Positions 25,774 to 35,466 of a DNA stretch of 39,132 nt are shown piece after piece; the first letter of the stretch is position 1, and each line of letters starts with the position of its first letter. Made by a program: the position numbers and the translations under genes. The notes beneath the pieces were generated by a model. That model made no database searches. It saw nothing but the letters and a program-made list of their open reading frames with translations, and had not been told where the DNA came from. The stretch spans positions 1 through 39,132 of the forward strand of contig JAISOH010000119.1 in NCBI GenBank assembly GCA_031275825.1, read 5' to 3'. Source of the DNA: Prevotellaceae bacterium (GTDB taxonomy: Bacteria; Bacteroidota; Bacteroidia; Bacteroidales; UBA932).

Positions 25774-27327
25774 ATGAATGAAATATTAATTGGAACAGTT
25801 GCAGTTATAACAGGTTTGATTGCATCATGGTTCATAATGATAGCGGCACTCAGCAACAAACGCAAACGAGTTGCCAAAGAAGTTGAAATCATGGTAAAAG
25901 AAGCGCAAACCGAAGCTGAAGCCATAAGAAAAGAAAAAGAATTACAGGCAAAAGAAAAATTTATTCAACTCAAATCAGACTATGACCGAAAAGTAAACGA
26001 ACACAGTTTGAAAATGCAACAGGCTGAAAACAAAGCTAAACAACGGGAAATATCAATAAATCAACAATTAGGCGAAATTCAACGAAAACAAAAAGAACTT
26101 GACGCCATAAGAGTAAATTTATCGGCTCAAATGGACCTGCTCGAAAAACGCAATAACGAAAGCGAAAAACTTCACAAACTGCAAGTCGAAAAACTTGAAA
26201 CAATAGCAGGAATGTCAGGCGAAGAAGCAAAAAATATGCTTGTTGAATCATTAAAATCCGAAGCAAAAACACAAGCCGAAGCATATATAAACGAAATGAT
26301 TGAAGAAGCCAAAATAACATCAAGCAAGGAAGCCAAACGAATAGTACTGCAAACAATACAGCGGGTAGCAACCGAAACCGTTGTTGAAAATTCGGTAACA
26401 GTTTTTAATATCGAAAACGATGACGTAAAAGGACGCATAATAGGCAGAGAAGGACGCAACATACGCACGCTTGAAGCAGCCACGGGAATTGAAATTATAG
26501 TGGACGATACGCCCGAAGCAATTATACTTTCAGGCTTTGACCCCGTGCGGCGCGAAATTGCCCGCCTTGCTTTGCATCAGCTTGTAACGGATGGACGAAT
26601 TCACCCTGCACGCATCGAAGAAATTGTTGCAAAAGTTCAAAAACAGGTTGAAGATGAAATTATCGAAACAGGAAAACGTACGGCTATAGATCTTGGAATT
26701 CACGGATTGCATAATGAACTGATAAGAATGATAGGAAGAATGAAATACCGGTCATCGTATGGGCAAAACCTTTTGCAGCATTCACGCGAAACGGCAAACC
26801 TGTGCGCCATAATGGCTGCCGAACTGGGACTGAATGTAAAACTTGCAAAACGCGCAGGACTTTTACACGACATAGGCAAAGTTCCCGACGATGAACCCGA
26901 ATTGCCTCATGCAATATTCGGCATGAAACTTGCCGAAAAATACAAGGAACGTCCCGAAGTATCAAATGCAATAGGAGCGCATCACGACGAAATTGAAATG
27001 ACAAGCCTTATAGCGCCTGTTGTTCAAGTGTGCGATGCCATATCGGGAGCCCGTCCCGGAGCGCGGCGCGAAGTTGTAGAATCATATATAAAACGACTGA
27101 AAGAAATGGAAGATTTGGCGCTGTCGTATCCAGGAGTTATGAAAACTTTTGCAATACAGGCAGGACGTGAATTACGCGTGATTGTAGGAAGCGATAAAAT
27201 AAGCGACACCGAAGCCGAAAAACTTTCATCCGACATAGCACGGAAAATTCAGGAAGAAATGACTTACCCCGGACAGGTGAAAATAACAGTCATCCGCGAA
27301 GTAAGAGCCGTTAATTACGCCAAATAA
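25774..27327 (+). CDS. rny: Ribonuclease Y
   Basis: The 517-aa membrane-anchored endoribonuclease starts mRNA decay. One N-terminal membrane span (about 4-24) leads to a long coiled coil rich in Lys, Glu and Gln (about 30-200). The KH domain follows (about 210-275, with [19 protein letters not shown]). The HD domain (about 330-425) includes [16 protein letters not shown], the metal-binding pair in GLLHDIGK and IGAHHDE. The C-terminal domain ends with [20 protein letters not shown] as in all RNase Y proteins. Length matches the family (about 510-520). It lies directly after the 6S-like RNA, 41 nt past its T-run. Confidence 0.97.
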   Translation: MNEILIGTVAVITGLIASWFIMIAALSNKRKRVAKEVEIMVKEAQTEAEAIRKEKELQAKEKFIQLKSDYDRKVNEHSLKMQQAENKAKQREISINQQLGEIQRKQKELDAIRVNLSAQMDLLEKRNNESEKLHKLQVEKLETIAGMSGEEAKNMLVESLKSEAKTQAEAYINEMIEEAKITSSKEAKRIVLQTIQRVATETVVENSVTVFNIENDDVKGRIIGREGRNIRTLEAATGIEIIVDDTPEAIILSGFDPVRREIARLALHQLVTDGRIHPARIEEIVAKVQKQVEDEIIETGKRTAIDLGIHGLHNELIRMIGRMKYRSSYGQNLLQHSRETANLCAIMAAELGLNVKLAKRAGLLHDIGKVPDDEPELPHAIFGMKLAEKYKERPEVSNAIGAHHDEIEMTSLIAPVVQVCDAISGARPGARREVVESYIKRLKEMEDLALSYPGVMKTFAIQAGRELRVIVGSDKISDTEAEKLSSDIARKIQEEMTYPGQVKITVIREVRAVNYAK

Positions 27328-27405
27328 TATTCGGTTTTTTACAGCAAAATAAAATCGCAAACAACAAACAGCGGTCAATAACAAATCAGACATGAAATAA
27401 CAGTC

Positions 27406-28773
27406 ATGCAAAAGCAGATAAATAAAAATTCGGCTCTTTTTGTTCTCTGTCTGGCATCGTTTTTAGTTCCGTTTATGGGTTCGGCAGTCAATTTGTCGCT
27501 GCCGCAAATAGGCAAATCATTTTCGATGGGCGCAGTATCTCAAAGCTGGATTGCAACAATATATCTTATTACAACGGCAATTTTTCAGGTACCTTTTGCA
27601 CGGCTGGCAGATTTGCTGGGACGTAAAAAAATATTTGTTTCGGGACTTATGCTGTTCAGCATTTCCACTTTTTTTTGCGGACTGTCGTCTTCGGAAGCGA
27701 TGCTTATGATGATGAGAGCCTTGTCGGGGATGGGCAGTGCAATGACGTTTGGAACAGGCATGGCAATTCTTGTTTCTGTTTTTCCGCCTCAAAACAGAGG
27801 AAAAGCAATAGGAATAAATACGGCGGCAGTATATTTTGCTCTGGCGTCAGGTCCGTTTTTCGGCGGAATACTTACTCATAATTTCGGATGGCAAAGTCTT
27901 TTTTACCTCATCGGGTTTATGGGATTTACAGTAGCGCTTTTTGCGGCTGCCGCACTTAAAAGCGAATGGACCGAAGCCAAAGGCGAAAAATTTGATTATA
28001 CAGGCTCGGCAATTTACGCTTTGGGATTATTCGGGCTTATATTCGGCTTTTCGGAATTGCCCGACGCTGCCGGATTTGTTTTGACCGCAACGGGAATATT
28101 ATGTTTTACAGCATTCGTTTTTTATGAATTAAAATATAAATACCCCGTTTTTAACGTTCGTATATTTTCGGCAAACAAAGTTTTTGCACTGTCATGTCTT
28201 TCGGCGCTTCTCAATTATGCCTGTATTTCGGCGGTCGCCTTTATGATGAGTTTATATTTGCAGTATGTTCGCGGATTTACCCCGCAAAAAGCAGGACTGG
28301 TACTTATAGTTCAAGCTTGCATACAATGCCTTGTGTCGCTTTGCGCAGGACGCCTGTCCGACAAGATGAATCCATCTGTGCTTGCAACTTCGGGTATGGT
28401 TGTTATTATTGCCGGACTGTCAGGTTTGATTTTTGTTTCACCCGAAACATCGCTGTCTGCTATAATTTTACTGCTGTTTCTGCTGGGATTCGGATTCGGG
28501 CTTTTTTCATCGCCCAATTCAAACATGATAATGAGTTCGGTTGATAAAAAATATTACGGACAAGCTTCGGCAACCATGGGAACAATGCGCCTTACAGGAC
28601 AGGCATTCAGTATGGGAATTGCAACAATGGCAATTTCACTGACAACAGGAAATAAGGCAATAACGCCCGAATTACATTCCGGTTTTATGAAAAGTTTTCA
28701 TATCACATTTATAATATGTACAATATTATGTATAGCCGGAACTTATACATCATCGTTTCGTATAAAAAAATAA
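27406..28773 (+). CDS. MFS drug/solute exporter, DHA2-like
   Basis: The 455-aa inner-membrane protein has 12-14 predicted spans. Motif A-like LADLLGRKKIF lies between TM2 and TM3 (about 66-76), MRALSGMGSAM in TM4 (the DHA family's R-x-x-x-G), and the antiporter motif C-like ALASGPFFGGIL in TM5 (about 145-156). SFLVPFMGSAVNLSLPQIG in TM1 is typical of the EmrB/QacA type. It probably exports drugs or metabolites by proton antiport; the substrate is unknown. It starts 79 nt after rny in the same direction and might share its transcript. Confidence 0.85.
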   Translation: MQKQINKNSALFVLCLASFLVPFMGSAVNLSLPQIGKSFSMGAVSQSWIATIYLITTAIFQVPFARLADLLGRKKIFVSGLMLFSISTFFCGLSSSEAMLMMMRALSGMGSAMTFGTGMAILVSVFPPQNRGKAIGINTAAVYFALASGPFFGGILTHNFGWQSLFYLIGFMGFTVALFAAAALKSEWTEAKGEKFDYTGSAIYALGLFGLIFGFSELPDAAGFVLTATGILCFTAFVFYELKYKYPVFNVRIFSANKVFALSCLSALLNYACISAVAFMMSLYLQYVRGFTPQKAGLVLIVQACIQCLVSLCAGRLSDKMNPSVLATSGMVVIIAGLSGLIFVSPETSLSAIILLLFLLGFGFGLFSSPNSNMIMSSVDKKYYGQASATMGTMRLTGQAFSMGIATMAISLTTGNKAITPELHSGFMKSFHITFIICTILCIAGTYTSSFRIKK

Positions 28774-28836
28774 TGCAAAATCAGGCACAGGGAAAATGTA
28801 AAAGACAAAAATAATTTCATTTATCTTATATAATAA

Positions 28837-29255
28837 TTAAGGCAAGTTGTTAGCGATAAATTGGGCATAATTTTTTTCGTTACCGCGGCGGTCCGATTAC
28901 TAACTTTTTACTATCATAAATTTCCTGGTAAGCATTGATATATTTTGCCAATTCAACCTTTGTAAACATTTGATTTTTCGGATACTTCTTATCAAAAGCA
29001 TTCTGCAAAGATTTTGTCCGTCCTTCACGACTGCGCAAAGTTTTGTACTGTCCCCGTGCCCGCTCGAAAAACCAGCAGGTTTGCAGGTTGTTTTGAGCCG
29101 TTATCGGTGCAAGAATGTAGCGCGACAATTTTTCAAAGGCAATCAGAACAGGGTTGTTTGCCGAGAAATCAGCATCATTGACTTTGTTTTGAGTGTTGGC
29201 ACAGCGCGAAATGTCGGAAACAATATCGCTGTATTGTTCGGGGTTTTCAATGATT
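28837..29255 (-). pseudogene. AIPR-family abortive-infection protein, C-terminal remnant with frameshift
   Basis: The reading runs ENPEQYSDIVSDISRCANTQ, NKVNDADFSANNPVLIAFEKLSR, then WFFERARGQYK and KKLVIGPPR-stop. These match the AIPR domain pattern (NTQNxV, DFxSNxP, YERxRGQY, KxFTKTxLAK). The TAA at 28880-28882 ends one frame, but the neighbouring frame continues at once with RGNEKNYAQFIANNLP to a TAA at 28837-28839, exactly the expected sequel. So a small deletion near 28885 broke the gene. The N-terminal ~300 residues are missing. The remnant begins inside the last codons of the methyltransferase (its frame has a TAA just upstream), and so was joined to that gene by a recombination. AIPR proteins act in phage abortive infection. 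Confidence 0.7.
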
Positions 29256-30476
29256 GAAACACGCTCTTATATTATATTCTAACAATCCTTTTTTGGTGTT
29301 TCTTCGACGAATAGTATTGATAGCGATTATCGTGTATCCAATTTGTTTCATACATTCGGCAATAATATCCTGTGTTTCAACAAAATGTCCGTAAAATGAC
29401 GAATTGCCGACAATGTAATTAACTTTGGCTTTGCATTTTAACAAAACGCTCATATTCAGCAAATGAAAATAAATATTGTCGAAATATTTGTGAACATATT
29501 TGCTCATTGTTTCGGCATTTTTATCTTCGCAACGACTGATTTTATCGCAAACTTCATAAAGTTGAGCGGGTAAATTAATGTTTGTTGGCATCCAACTTTT
29601 TAGGTTACTTGTGGCAACTCCCCAAGTTCCGCCGATTGTTTCCCAATCCAATGCACCTGCATCGGATCCATTTTTTAGAAATTTCACCCAATACATATAT
29701 GGGCGCAATTCTCGAATATAACTTATTCGATTGGGGTAAGGCGGCGAAGTAATAACTGTGTCAAAACATTCTTTTTTATTGATTTCCATTATTTTTGAAT
29801 CGGTGTAAATTACTTTGGCATTACCCGATAATTGAGTCCTTGCCGAAAGCAGGATATTTGAAAAAATTGTTTGAAGCAGCGATTTTATTTGTGTAAAACC
29901 ATATTGAACAGTATCTTCTTTGAAGGACATTGAAATGTGATTAAACGCTGCCGACGAGGTTTCAATAATCAGGCGCGAGAACGCTACCCATACCAAATTA
30001 TGATAATGAGTTCCTTCCGGTTCGCCAAATGTTTCAACAAGGCGGTTACGAATACTTGCTAAAATAATAAGCGTATCAGAGTGCCACCACCGTTCAATAT
30101 TGTGAATTGGCGGTAACCAAAAGCCACCGGAAACAACAATATTTTCAAGGCATTGATTAAATTGTTTTTGTAACGATTCCAATTCCATTACATAATAGTT
30201 GCGGCATTTGATATTTCCCAACCAAATCAGAAACGGATTAATTTCATACAAAACGGAAGAAAAACCCATTTCAGAAGCCACTAATCCTGTTGTAGCAGTT
30301 CCCGAAAAAGGGTCAAGAATAACATCACCTTTTTTACAATCCGTTTTAATAATTTCCTCAACCAATTTTACGGAATATGCGGGTGTGAGGCGCAACCAAC
30401 CGTGCCGCCCCAATTTCGTATTATACTTAAAAGTATAATCCGCTCGTTTTGCTGTGTCAAAAAGTTCAGTTTGCAT
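29247..30476 (-). CDS. DNA N4-cytosine/N6-adenine methyltransferase
   Basis: The 409-aa Type II-like DNA amino-methyltransferase has AdoMet motif I DPFSGTATTG (Asp at about 55), preceded by a motif X-like segment with RLTPAYSVKLVEEII, and the catalytic motif IV TSPPYPNR (about 243-250). The order (I before IV) and SPPY favour an amino-methylase, N4-C or N6-A. It would protect host DNA against the putative endonuclease encoded just upstream; their frames overlap by 11 bp (30466-30476), so they are translationally coupled. It is the last intact gene of the operon. Its 3' end has been joined to an AIPR remnant, and its last residues (RACFNH) could derive from that junction. Recognition sequence is unknown. 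Confidence 0.85.
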   Translation of the reverse strand: MQTELFDTAKRADYTFKYNTKLGRHGWLRLTPAYSVKLVEEIIKTDCKKGDVILDPFSGTATTGLVASEMGFSSVLYEINPFLIWLGNIKCRNYYVMELESLQKQFNQCLENIVVSGGFWLPPIHNIERWWHSDTLIILASIRNRLVETFGEPEGTHYHNLVWVAFSRLIIETSSAAFNHISMSFKEDTVQYGFTQIKSLLQTIFSNILLSARTQLSGNAKVIYTDSKIMEINKKECFDTVITSPPYPNRISYIRELRPYMYWVKFLKNGSDAGALDWETIGGTWGVATSNLKSWMPTNINLPAQLYEVCDKISRCEDKNAETMSKYVHKYFDNIYFHLLNMSVLLKCKAKVNYIVGNSSFYGHFVETQDIIAECMKQIGYTIIAINTIRRRNTKKGLLEYNIRACFNH

Positions 30477-31281
30477 CTAATAAAGTTTTGAGTACCAAAT
30501 TTATTTCCGATTTAAACTTTTCGGAATTATTTTTGAAAAATGCTGCAAGGTCGTAGCCCAAAACATCTTTGCAAAATGAGAAAAGCGAAGTTTGCGGATT
30601 GGCAGAATTTATGCCTGTAATTATTCCGCAACGATTATTACGGTAGCGCAGAACAATATCCGAATCAATTTGTGACGAAAATATAGCGAAAACAGGCAGA
30701 TAGCCGTTTGAGTATGCAACAGTAGCATTATCAATATCTGCATTTTGCCGTTTGCTGTCTTTGCTTTTGTATCCCTGTCGAACTTCAAAAACAACCCCAT
30801 TTTTCGGAATTTGCGTAACCGATAAATCTTTGCAGTAAGCGGCAATCCAATTTTGTAAACGGTTTTTTAACTCTGTGTTTTGAATCTCACTCAACTCCAA
30901 ACGACCGTCTAATGTAAGCGTTTTCGTTTTCCCGCTTTGTGTTTTGGTTTCGTAACTCCACAAAGCAAAGTCCCTGTCTTTATACTGCGTAGTATCAACA
31001 ATGATTTCTTTGAACAAATGCTCGCAGCCGATACCTATTTGCCGATAAATTGAAGTCATACCGCCTGCGGCTTTATGAGCTGCATACATCAAGCCACTGT
31101 CAAGTCCGATCCACGAATAAAACGGGTCGTTGCCGTAAAGTTCCAAAAAACTTTCGAGCGAAACGCCTTCTTCATTTTGACTTTCGCCGAATTTTGGCTT
31201 GTAATCCTTGCATTTGCGGATTGGGGCGAGGAAAAGGTCTATATATTTGTTTTGTAACTGCATATATTTTATATGTTTCAT
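30466..31281 (-). CDS. Putative Type II restriction endonuclease
   Basis: 271 aa from the ATG at 31279-31281; an internal Met at 31261-31263 (MQLQNKYIDLFLAP) is a likely alternative start. An N-terminal region with FLELYGNDPFYSWIGLDSGL (about 45-64) leads to a central part with a candidate PD-(D/E)xK-like core: LTLDGRLE (about 120) and NGVVFEVRQGYKSKDSKRQN (about 160-180), then LPVFAIFSSQIDSDIVLRYR (about 195-214). The EVRQGYKSKDSKRQNADI pattern recurs in my memory of Type II restriction enzymes. The position directly ahead of, and overlapping with, a DNA methyltransferase supports this. It overlaps the membrane-protein gene by 4 bp. The catalytic residues are guesses. Confidence 0.55.
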   Translation of the reverse strand: MKHIKYMQLQNKYIDLFLAPIRKCKDYKPKFGESQNEEGVSLESFLELYGNDPFYSWIGLDSGLMYAAHKAAGGMTSIYRQIGIGCEHLFKEIIVDTTQYKDRDFALWSYETKTQSGKTKTLTLDGRLELSEIQNTELKNRLQNWIAAYCKDLSVTQIPKNGVVFEVRQGYKSKDSKRQNADIDNATVAYSNGYLPVFAIFSSQIDSDIVLRYRNNRCGIITGINSANPQTSLFSFCKDVLGYDLAAFFKNNSEKFKSEINLVLKTLLDAN

Positions 31282-32156
31282 TTTTTCAATAATTTTTTTG
31301 GATAACCAAATAGTAATAATAACATTCTATAGAATAGATTTTTAAGCCATTTTGAAATATTCCCAAATTGACTTATACCAATCAGTCCTAAAATTGTAAA
31401 TATAGTGCCTATTTGATTCAAGAATAATTCTATTTCTGGTCTTATGGAAATAAGTTTTAATATGACATACAGAAATAAAACTAAAACTAATGTTTGAATA
31501 GTCCACGCCAAAACTTTCAATCTTTTTGTGAATCTTGTTTCAAAAGATTTCAGCAGGGCTATTTTGTCACTTTCCGGCAAGTTTTTTAATTCTATAATTT
31601 GATTATATGAGATTAAAGTACAAATAATTAAGAAATCATTTTTGTTTTGGAACAGTTTGCTGTTTGAGTTTATACTTTTAAAAGTTTCATTTGCAAATTC
31701 AGCAGTAATTTGTGTCGGGTCAATCAAATGAAAATACATAAAGACTACACTCTTATTATTATCGCTATGATTAAAATTTCTATTTAATATATTTTCAAAT
31801 GTAATCGTAATGCCATTTTTAGTTCTCACAGCAATTACGCTTTTTATCCATTCTTTATTGCAATCAAATTTGATTATCCCGATTATCAAACTAAAAATTA
31901 AATAATCATCATGAACAAATGGAGTGTCTTTGTTCGGATTTCCCTTATTCTTTTTATTGAAAAATTCAACAAACTTATTTTTATTGTTTGCCTGTATGGC
32001 AGTTATTATTTCATAATAGATTTTATCAGTATTGGAAATTCGTGCATCAACAGGAAAAACAATAGACTGACCACATAGCAAATTTTTGAGTGCAGACAAT
32101 TTAGGAATAGTTTCAATCATTTGGCTATATGTTAGTTGTTCTTCTAAAGAAACCAT
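31278..32156 (-). CDS. Two-TM membrane protein coupled to the Argonaute (candidate effector)
   Basis: The 292-aa protein has a mixed hydrophilic region (about 1-205) followed by two membrane segments (about 213-235 and 243-265) and a short basic tail with LLLLFGYPKKLLKK. The start (ATG 32154-32156) overlaps the end of the Argonaute gene by 13 bp, so both are made together. Long-B prokaryotic Argonautes without catalytic residues are known to act with nuclease, SIR2 or transmembrane partners that kill or arrest the cell upon target recognition; this gene has the position and shape of the transmembrane kind (established knowledge plus inference). I recognise no domain in the soluble part. It could instead be an unrelated anchor protein. 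Confidence 0.65.
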   Translation of the reverse strand: MVSLEEQLTYSQMIETIPKLSALKNLLCGQSIVFPVDARISNTDKIYYEIITAIQANNKNKFVEFFNKKNKGNPNKDTPFVHDDYLIFSLIIGIIKFDCNKEWIKSVIAVRTKNGITITFENILNRNFNHSDNNKSVVFMYFHLIDPTQITAEFANETFKSINSNSKLFQNKNDFLIICTLISYNQIIELKNLPESDKIALLKSFETRFTKRLKVLAWTIQTLVLVLFLYVILKLISIRPEIELFLNQIGTIFTILGLIGISQFGNISKWLKNLFYRMLLLLFGYPKKLLKK

Positions 32157-34429
32157 TTCTTTTTCTTTAATCCGTAATTTAATTTGTCAGAATCCCAACC
32201 CTGAACATTCTTTAACTTACTCAACAATTTGGCTATCAATGAGGAGTAAAGCATTGTGGCAGGTTGTTCGCCTGCTAAAAAACTTCGCCAAGACAAATAA
32301 GTAAATGAAAAAATCTGTTGCGTTATGTATGACAAATCATAAAACAGATAATCATTTAATTCTTTGTCGTGATATTTATGCTGCGGTGTTCTGATTTTGA
32401 TTTGTATAGGATTACTCATTCCGTGTTTAGACGTTTTTAATTCTGCGACACCCAACATTTGAATAAGGCAGGTTTCCGAATCAAGAAAAATATTTGTTGC
32501 TCTGTTTGGAATAAATTCCCCAATAATATTGTTAAATTTCTGTGTGCCATTTTGATTTGTATCAAAAATCAAATTTGGGTGTGTTTTGCTAATCGTAACA
32601 AATGCAAATTTTATAGTATAATCAGGAATGTCCTTTATAAGTTGGGTTATTACATCAAATTCGACATTTTTTATGGGTTTAAAAATGTGAAAGATTAATC
32701 TGATTGTATCTCCATTTTGCCAACCTTGTTCTTTTGCTAATCTGTCAATTGAATTTTTTAAACTTTTGAGAAGTTCCTGAAAATAACTGTCGAAAGGGAC
32801 ATTCTTAACTTTGTCGCCAAGCAAATATTGCCCATCACTTGATAAAAATGTAGTTATTCCAACAATTCTGTTTTGTTCTGCGCCCTTGTATTGATTTGTA
32901 CGAAACCAAGTATGCCCGATTCCTATTATAATTTCTCTATCTACCGAGCGCTGAGAAGGTAAAACCCACGGAGTGCCACCCAATTTTGCATAAATTTGTA
33001 ATGCGATAGAGTTCAATATGTATTCGTCATATTTTTTGATTTTTTCAGAAGTTATAAATTGTACAGGAATTTCGAGGGATAATAATTTTGCCTTTATTTT
33101 GTAATATGGATTATCAACATCTTTTTCTCTTCTAAATTCAGTCGGAATTTCAATAATCGCTAAATGAGGTTTTGTCTCATCGTAAGTACTTATTGCATTA
33201 AAATATTCATCAACAGAAAAATTCTGAATTTCTTTAATATCAAAAACAATATCCTGTAAATCATATTTTTTTAACAATCCCTTTTTAAAATATTTGGACT
33301 GCGGCATTCCATCTTTCAAACTTGACAGGAAATTTGTAAAATTTCCACGGTTACTGCCTTTACACAGACAAAGAACATTTGGCGTTTTTATATCAAAAAT
33401 AATACTGTCATACGGACCAAAATTTGTTAAACCCAAATCCGAATATGTATGTGTTTTTGTTACTGCTGCATCAAAAATAAATGTTGGAGGTTTTAATGTT
33501 AATGTATTATCGGAAAAGGTAAATGGCGTTTCATCAACCGTAAAGCAAAAACCATCTTTGTTTTGGAACAAAATAGATTGCCCTTTTTCTGAAAACAAAG
33601 ATTTTGCAATACTTGTAATTTCATTATAGAGTTTCTTCGCATTGTAAATTTCAGGGCGTTTCGCTTCAATTAGGTTTAAAATTTCATCGCTTTTTTCTTG
33701 AGATAATGCAAATGATAGGTAGTTTCCTATATTGAACTTTGTTTTCCTTATAAACAGTTCGGCTAAGGGATAATCTTTATCGCCTTCATTTGTTTCAACT
33801 GTTGCTGTATTTCCGTTAATTGCTTTGATTGTGCCAACTAATTCTTCATTTGGAGCAAGAATATTCTGTAATCCCGGCAGTATTTCTGCGTGTAGTACTT
33901 CAATATTGATAAGATTGTAATTTTCAGCATTCAATTCAGCGCAAGATTTATTAAAAATCCAATTTCGTTCGATATTAACAACAAATCCAAATCGCTTTGT
34001 TTTGTCAATATTCGTCATTCTTAGTTGTACTTCAATGAGTTTCTTATATGCAATTTTGTTTTGCAAATTGCTTGGCAAAGCATTATAAATTACATCATCT
34101 TTAGTTTGTCTTGAAAAAAATCTAAATGGGTAAAAATCAACGGGAGTATGCTCTGGAAATCTATCTTTGAAAGTTCTAAAAAAGATATGCTTGATTAATG
34201 AGGCTGTGATTTCATTATCCGCAAAAACATCTTTTTTTACGATATTGCCTAAAACAATATTTTCGTTTTCCTCCTTGTTGGAAATGTAAATAGCATCTCC
34301 ATTTCTAAAAAACGAGTGCGTAGAGTTGTACTGCTTTCGCAACTCTACAAGCCTTTCATCTGTATAGACCTCTGTATTGATTTGGTATTGCTCAAAATCT
34401 ATATTTATGGGAAAATAATTTAACTGCAT
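32144..34429 (-). CDS. Long prokaryotic Argonaute, catalytically degenerate PIWI (long-B type)
   Basis: The 761-aa protein is a guide-binding defence protein. The N-terminal half (about 1-300) includes RFGFVVNIERNWIF, the usual N/PAZ-entry pattern. The MID-PIWI part is shown by SIALQIYAKLGGTPWVLPS (about 481-499), REIIIGIGHTWFR (about 498-510), VTISKTHP and the terminal QQIFSFTYLSWRSF ... TMLYSSLIAKLLSKL. In active pAgos the first catalytic Asp stands in a GID motif; here it reads GIG (Gly 505). The HxD motif is HIF (581-583). So the slicer site is lost, as in long-B Argonautes that work with an associated effector. The gene overlaps the two-TM gene and follows the HNH gene by 16 nt. The start is the ATG at 34427-34429. 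Confidence 0.82.
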   Translation of the reverse strand: MQLNYFPINIDFEQYQINTEVYTDERLVELRKQYNSTHSFFRNGDAIYISNKEENENIVLGNIVKKDVFADNEITASLIKHIFFRTFKDRFPEHTPVDFYPFRFFSRQTKDDVIYNALPSNLQNKIAYKKLIEVQLRMTNIDKTKRFGFVVNIERNWIFNKSCAELNAENYNLINIEVLHAEILPGLQNILAPNEELVGTIKAINGNTATVETNEGDKDYPLAELFIRKTKFNIGNYLSFALSQEKSDEILNLIEAKRPEIYNAKKLYNEITSIAKSLFSEKGQSILFQNKDGFCFTVDETPFTFSDNTLTLKPPTFIFDAAVTKTHTYSDLGLTNFGPYDSIIFDIKTPNVLCLCKGSNRGNFTNFLSSLKDGMPQSKYFKKGLLKKYDLQDIVFDIKEIQNFSVDEYFNAISTYDETKPHLAIIEIPTEFRREKDVDNPYYKIKAKLLSLEIPVQFITSEKIKKYDEYILNSIALQIYAKLGGTPWVLPSQRSVDREIIIGIGHTWFRTNQYKGAEQNRIVGITTFLSSDGQYLLGDKVKNVPFDSYFQELLKSLKNSIDRLAKEQGWQNGDTIRLIFHIFKPIKNVEFDVITQLIKDIPDYTIKFAFVTISKTHPNLIFDTNQNGTQKFNNIIGEFIPNRATNIFLDSETCLIQMLGVAELKTSKHGMSNPIQIKIRTPQHKYHDKELNDYLFYDLSYITQQIFSFTYLSWRSFLAGEQPATMLYSSLIAKLLSKLKNVQGWDSDKLNYGLKKKKWFL

Positions 34430-34445
34430 TATTTATTCAATTTAG

Positions 34446-35228
34446 TTATTTTTCAAAAACCATATCTCTGTGCCACTCCAAAAATTCCCGCTTGGGAAGA
34501 TACTTTTGCGGCATCTGTAATTTTACTTTTTCAATCGGGGCAAAATATTTCACAAAGTAATCTTTACTTTTGTTTTTCTGCAAAGCAACCGATAAAATTA
34601 CTTCGTAATTTGCATTTACTCCAATCAAACCTTTGTCAAACGCTTTGTCATAAAGTGCGGACAGGCAAATTCCGTTTTCGGGGTTCAGCCGTTCCTGTTC
34701 GTTGGCAGCCCAAGGAATTATGTGGCTTGCGAAAAGCAAATCGGGAATATCAATACCTGTAATCGCACATTGGCGGTTATAGTTTGCCAAAACAATCTGA
34801 CGAAAAACGCTTTGATGTACACGGGTTTTGACTTCGCGCATTTTTGTTTCGCCTTTCAGGTCTTTTATATCAAACAGCAATTCATTAAACTTTGTTTCAA
34901 TGGTTTGATTTTCCTTTTCGGCTAAAATCTTTTCGCTTTCAAAAAGTAAGGCATCTCGATTATTGGCAAACTCGTCCCAAATCGGCTGGCATTGTTTCTG
35001 TCCGCCAACCATTCCTTTAACGCCACGATTTTGGTGGTAAGGGTCGCACGAAGCATAATTGACAAGGCGAAGCGTAACAGAATTTACCGACCTGCCCATC
35101 ATATTGGCAAGTTCAATGATTTCGGGTGTCCGACTGTGTATTTTGCCAAAAGGCAGTTTCAGATACAGGTTGAATACCAAAATCATTTCTTCTCGTGTCC
35201 AAAGATTACCTCTCATAACTGTCCCCAC
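34446..35228 (-). CDS. HNH endonuclease (HNH_2 restriction type)
   Basis: The 260-aa protein's N-terminal region LWTREEMILVFNLYLKLPFG with GRSVNSVTLRLVNYASCDP (about 8-65) forms the usual helical DNA-recognition part of this HNH restriction-enzyme group. The HNH_2 domain is at about 145-205: CAITGIDIPDLLFASHIIPW (first His), NPENGICLSALYDKAFDKGL (Asn). The third, metal-binding His appears as Tyr in ALYD (other members read ALHD), so activity is uncertain. HNH proteins of this kind usually pair with an m5C methyltransferase, here present only as a remnant (35467-35868). An internal Met at about 35216 is the alternative start. The start overlaps the small gene by 16 bp, and the stop is 16 nt before the Argonaute gene. 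Confidence 0.8.
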   Translation of the reverse strand: MGTVMRGNLWTREEMILVFNLYLKLPFGKIHSRTPEIIELANMMGRSVNSVTLRLVNYASCDPYHQNRGVKGMVGGQKQCQPIWDEFANNRDALLFESEKILAEKENQTIETKFNELLFDIKDLKGETKMREVKTRVHQSVFRQIVLANYNRQCAITGIDIPDLLFASHIIPWAANEQERLNPENGICLSALYDKAFDKGLIGVNANYEVILSVALQKNKSKDYFVKYFAPIEKVKLQMPQKYLPKREFLEWHRDMVFEK

Positions 35229-35455
35229 TTTCCATTGTTAAGATAATGAATTTCTGTAACCCCTGAATTGGGTTGTTCTTCATCTAACGGCTCAAACGAT
35301 TCATTTTCAACGCTCAAACCTTCGTAATACAGTTCTCCGTCATCGTCATACAGGCGGAACGGATATTTATGTTGTTCTGTTTTGTATTTCAGGTCTTCCT
35401 TAATCCGTTCTTTTTCTTCGGAAAGTGTTGTGCGTGTTAAAATATATGATTTCAT
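35213..35455 (-). CDS. Small acidic protein of unknown function in the defence operon
   Basis: 80 aa with a basic N-terminal part (MKSYILTRTTLSEEKERIKE) and an acidic C-terminal part (RLYDDDGELYYEGLS, EPLDEEQPNSGVTEIHY). It has no signal peptide or membrane segment, and I recognise no family, though the YDDDGELYYEG pattern is suggestive of a small beta protein. Its stop lies 16 bp inside the HNH gene, so the two genes are translationally coupled. It might regulate the nuclease or serve as its antitoxin-like partner; this is a guess from position. Confidence 0.6.
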   Translation of the reverse strand: MKSYILTRTTLSEEKERIKEDLKYKTEQHKYPFRLYDDDGELYYEGLSVENESFEPLDEEQPNSGVTEIHYLNNGKWGQL

Positions 35456-35466
35456 ATCTCTGAATT

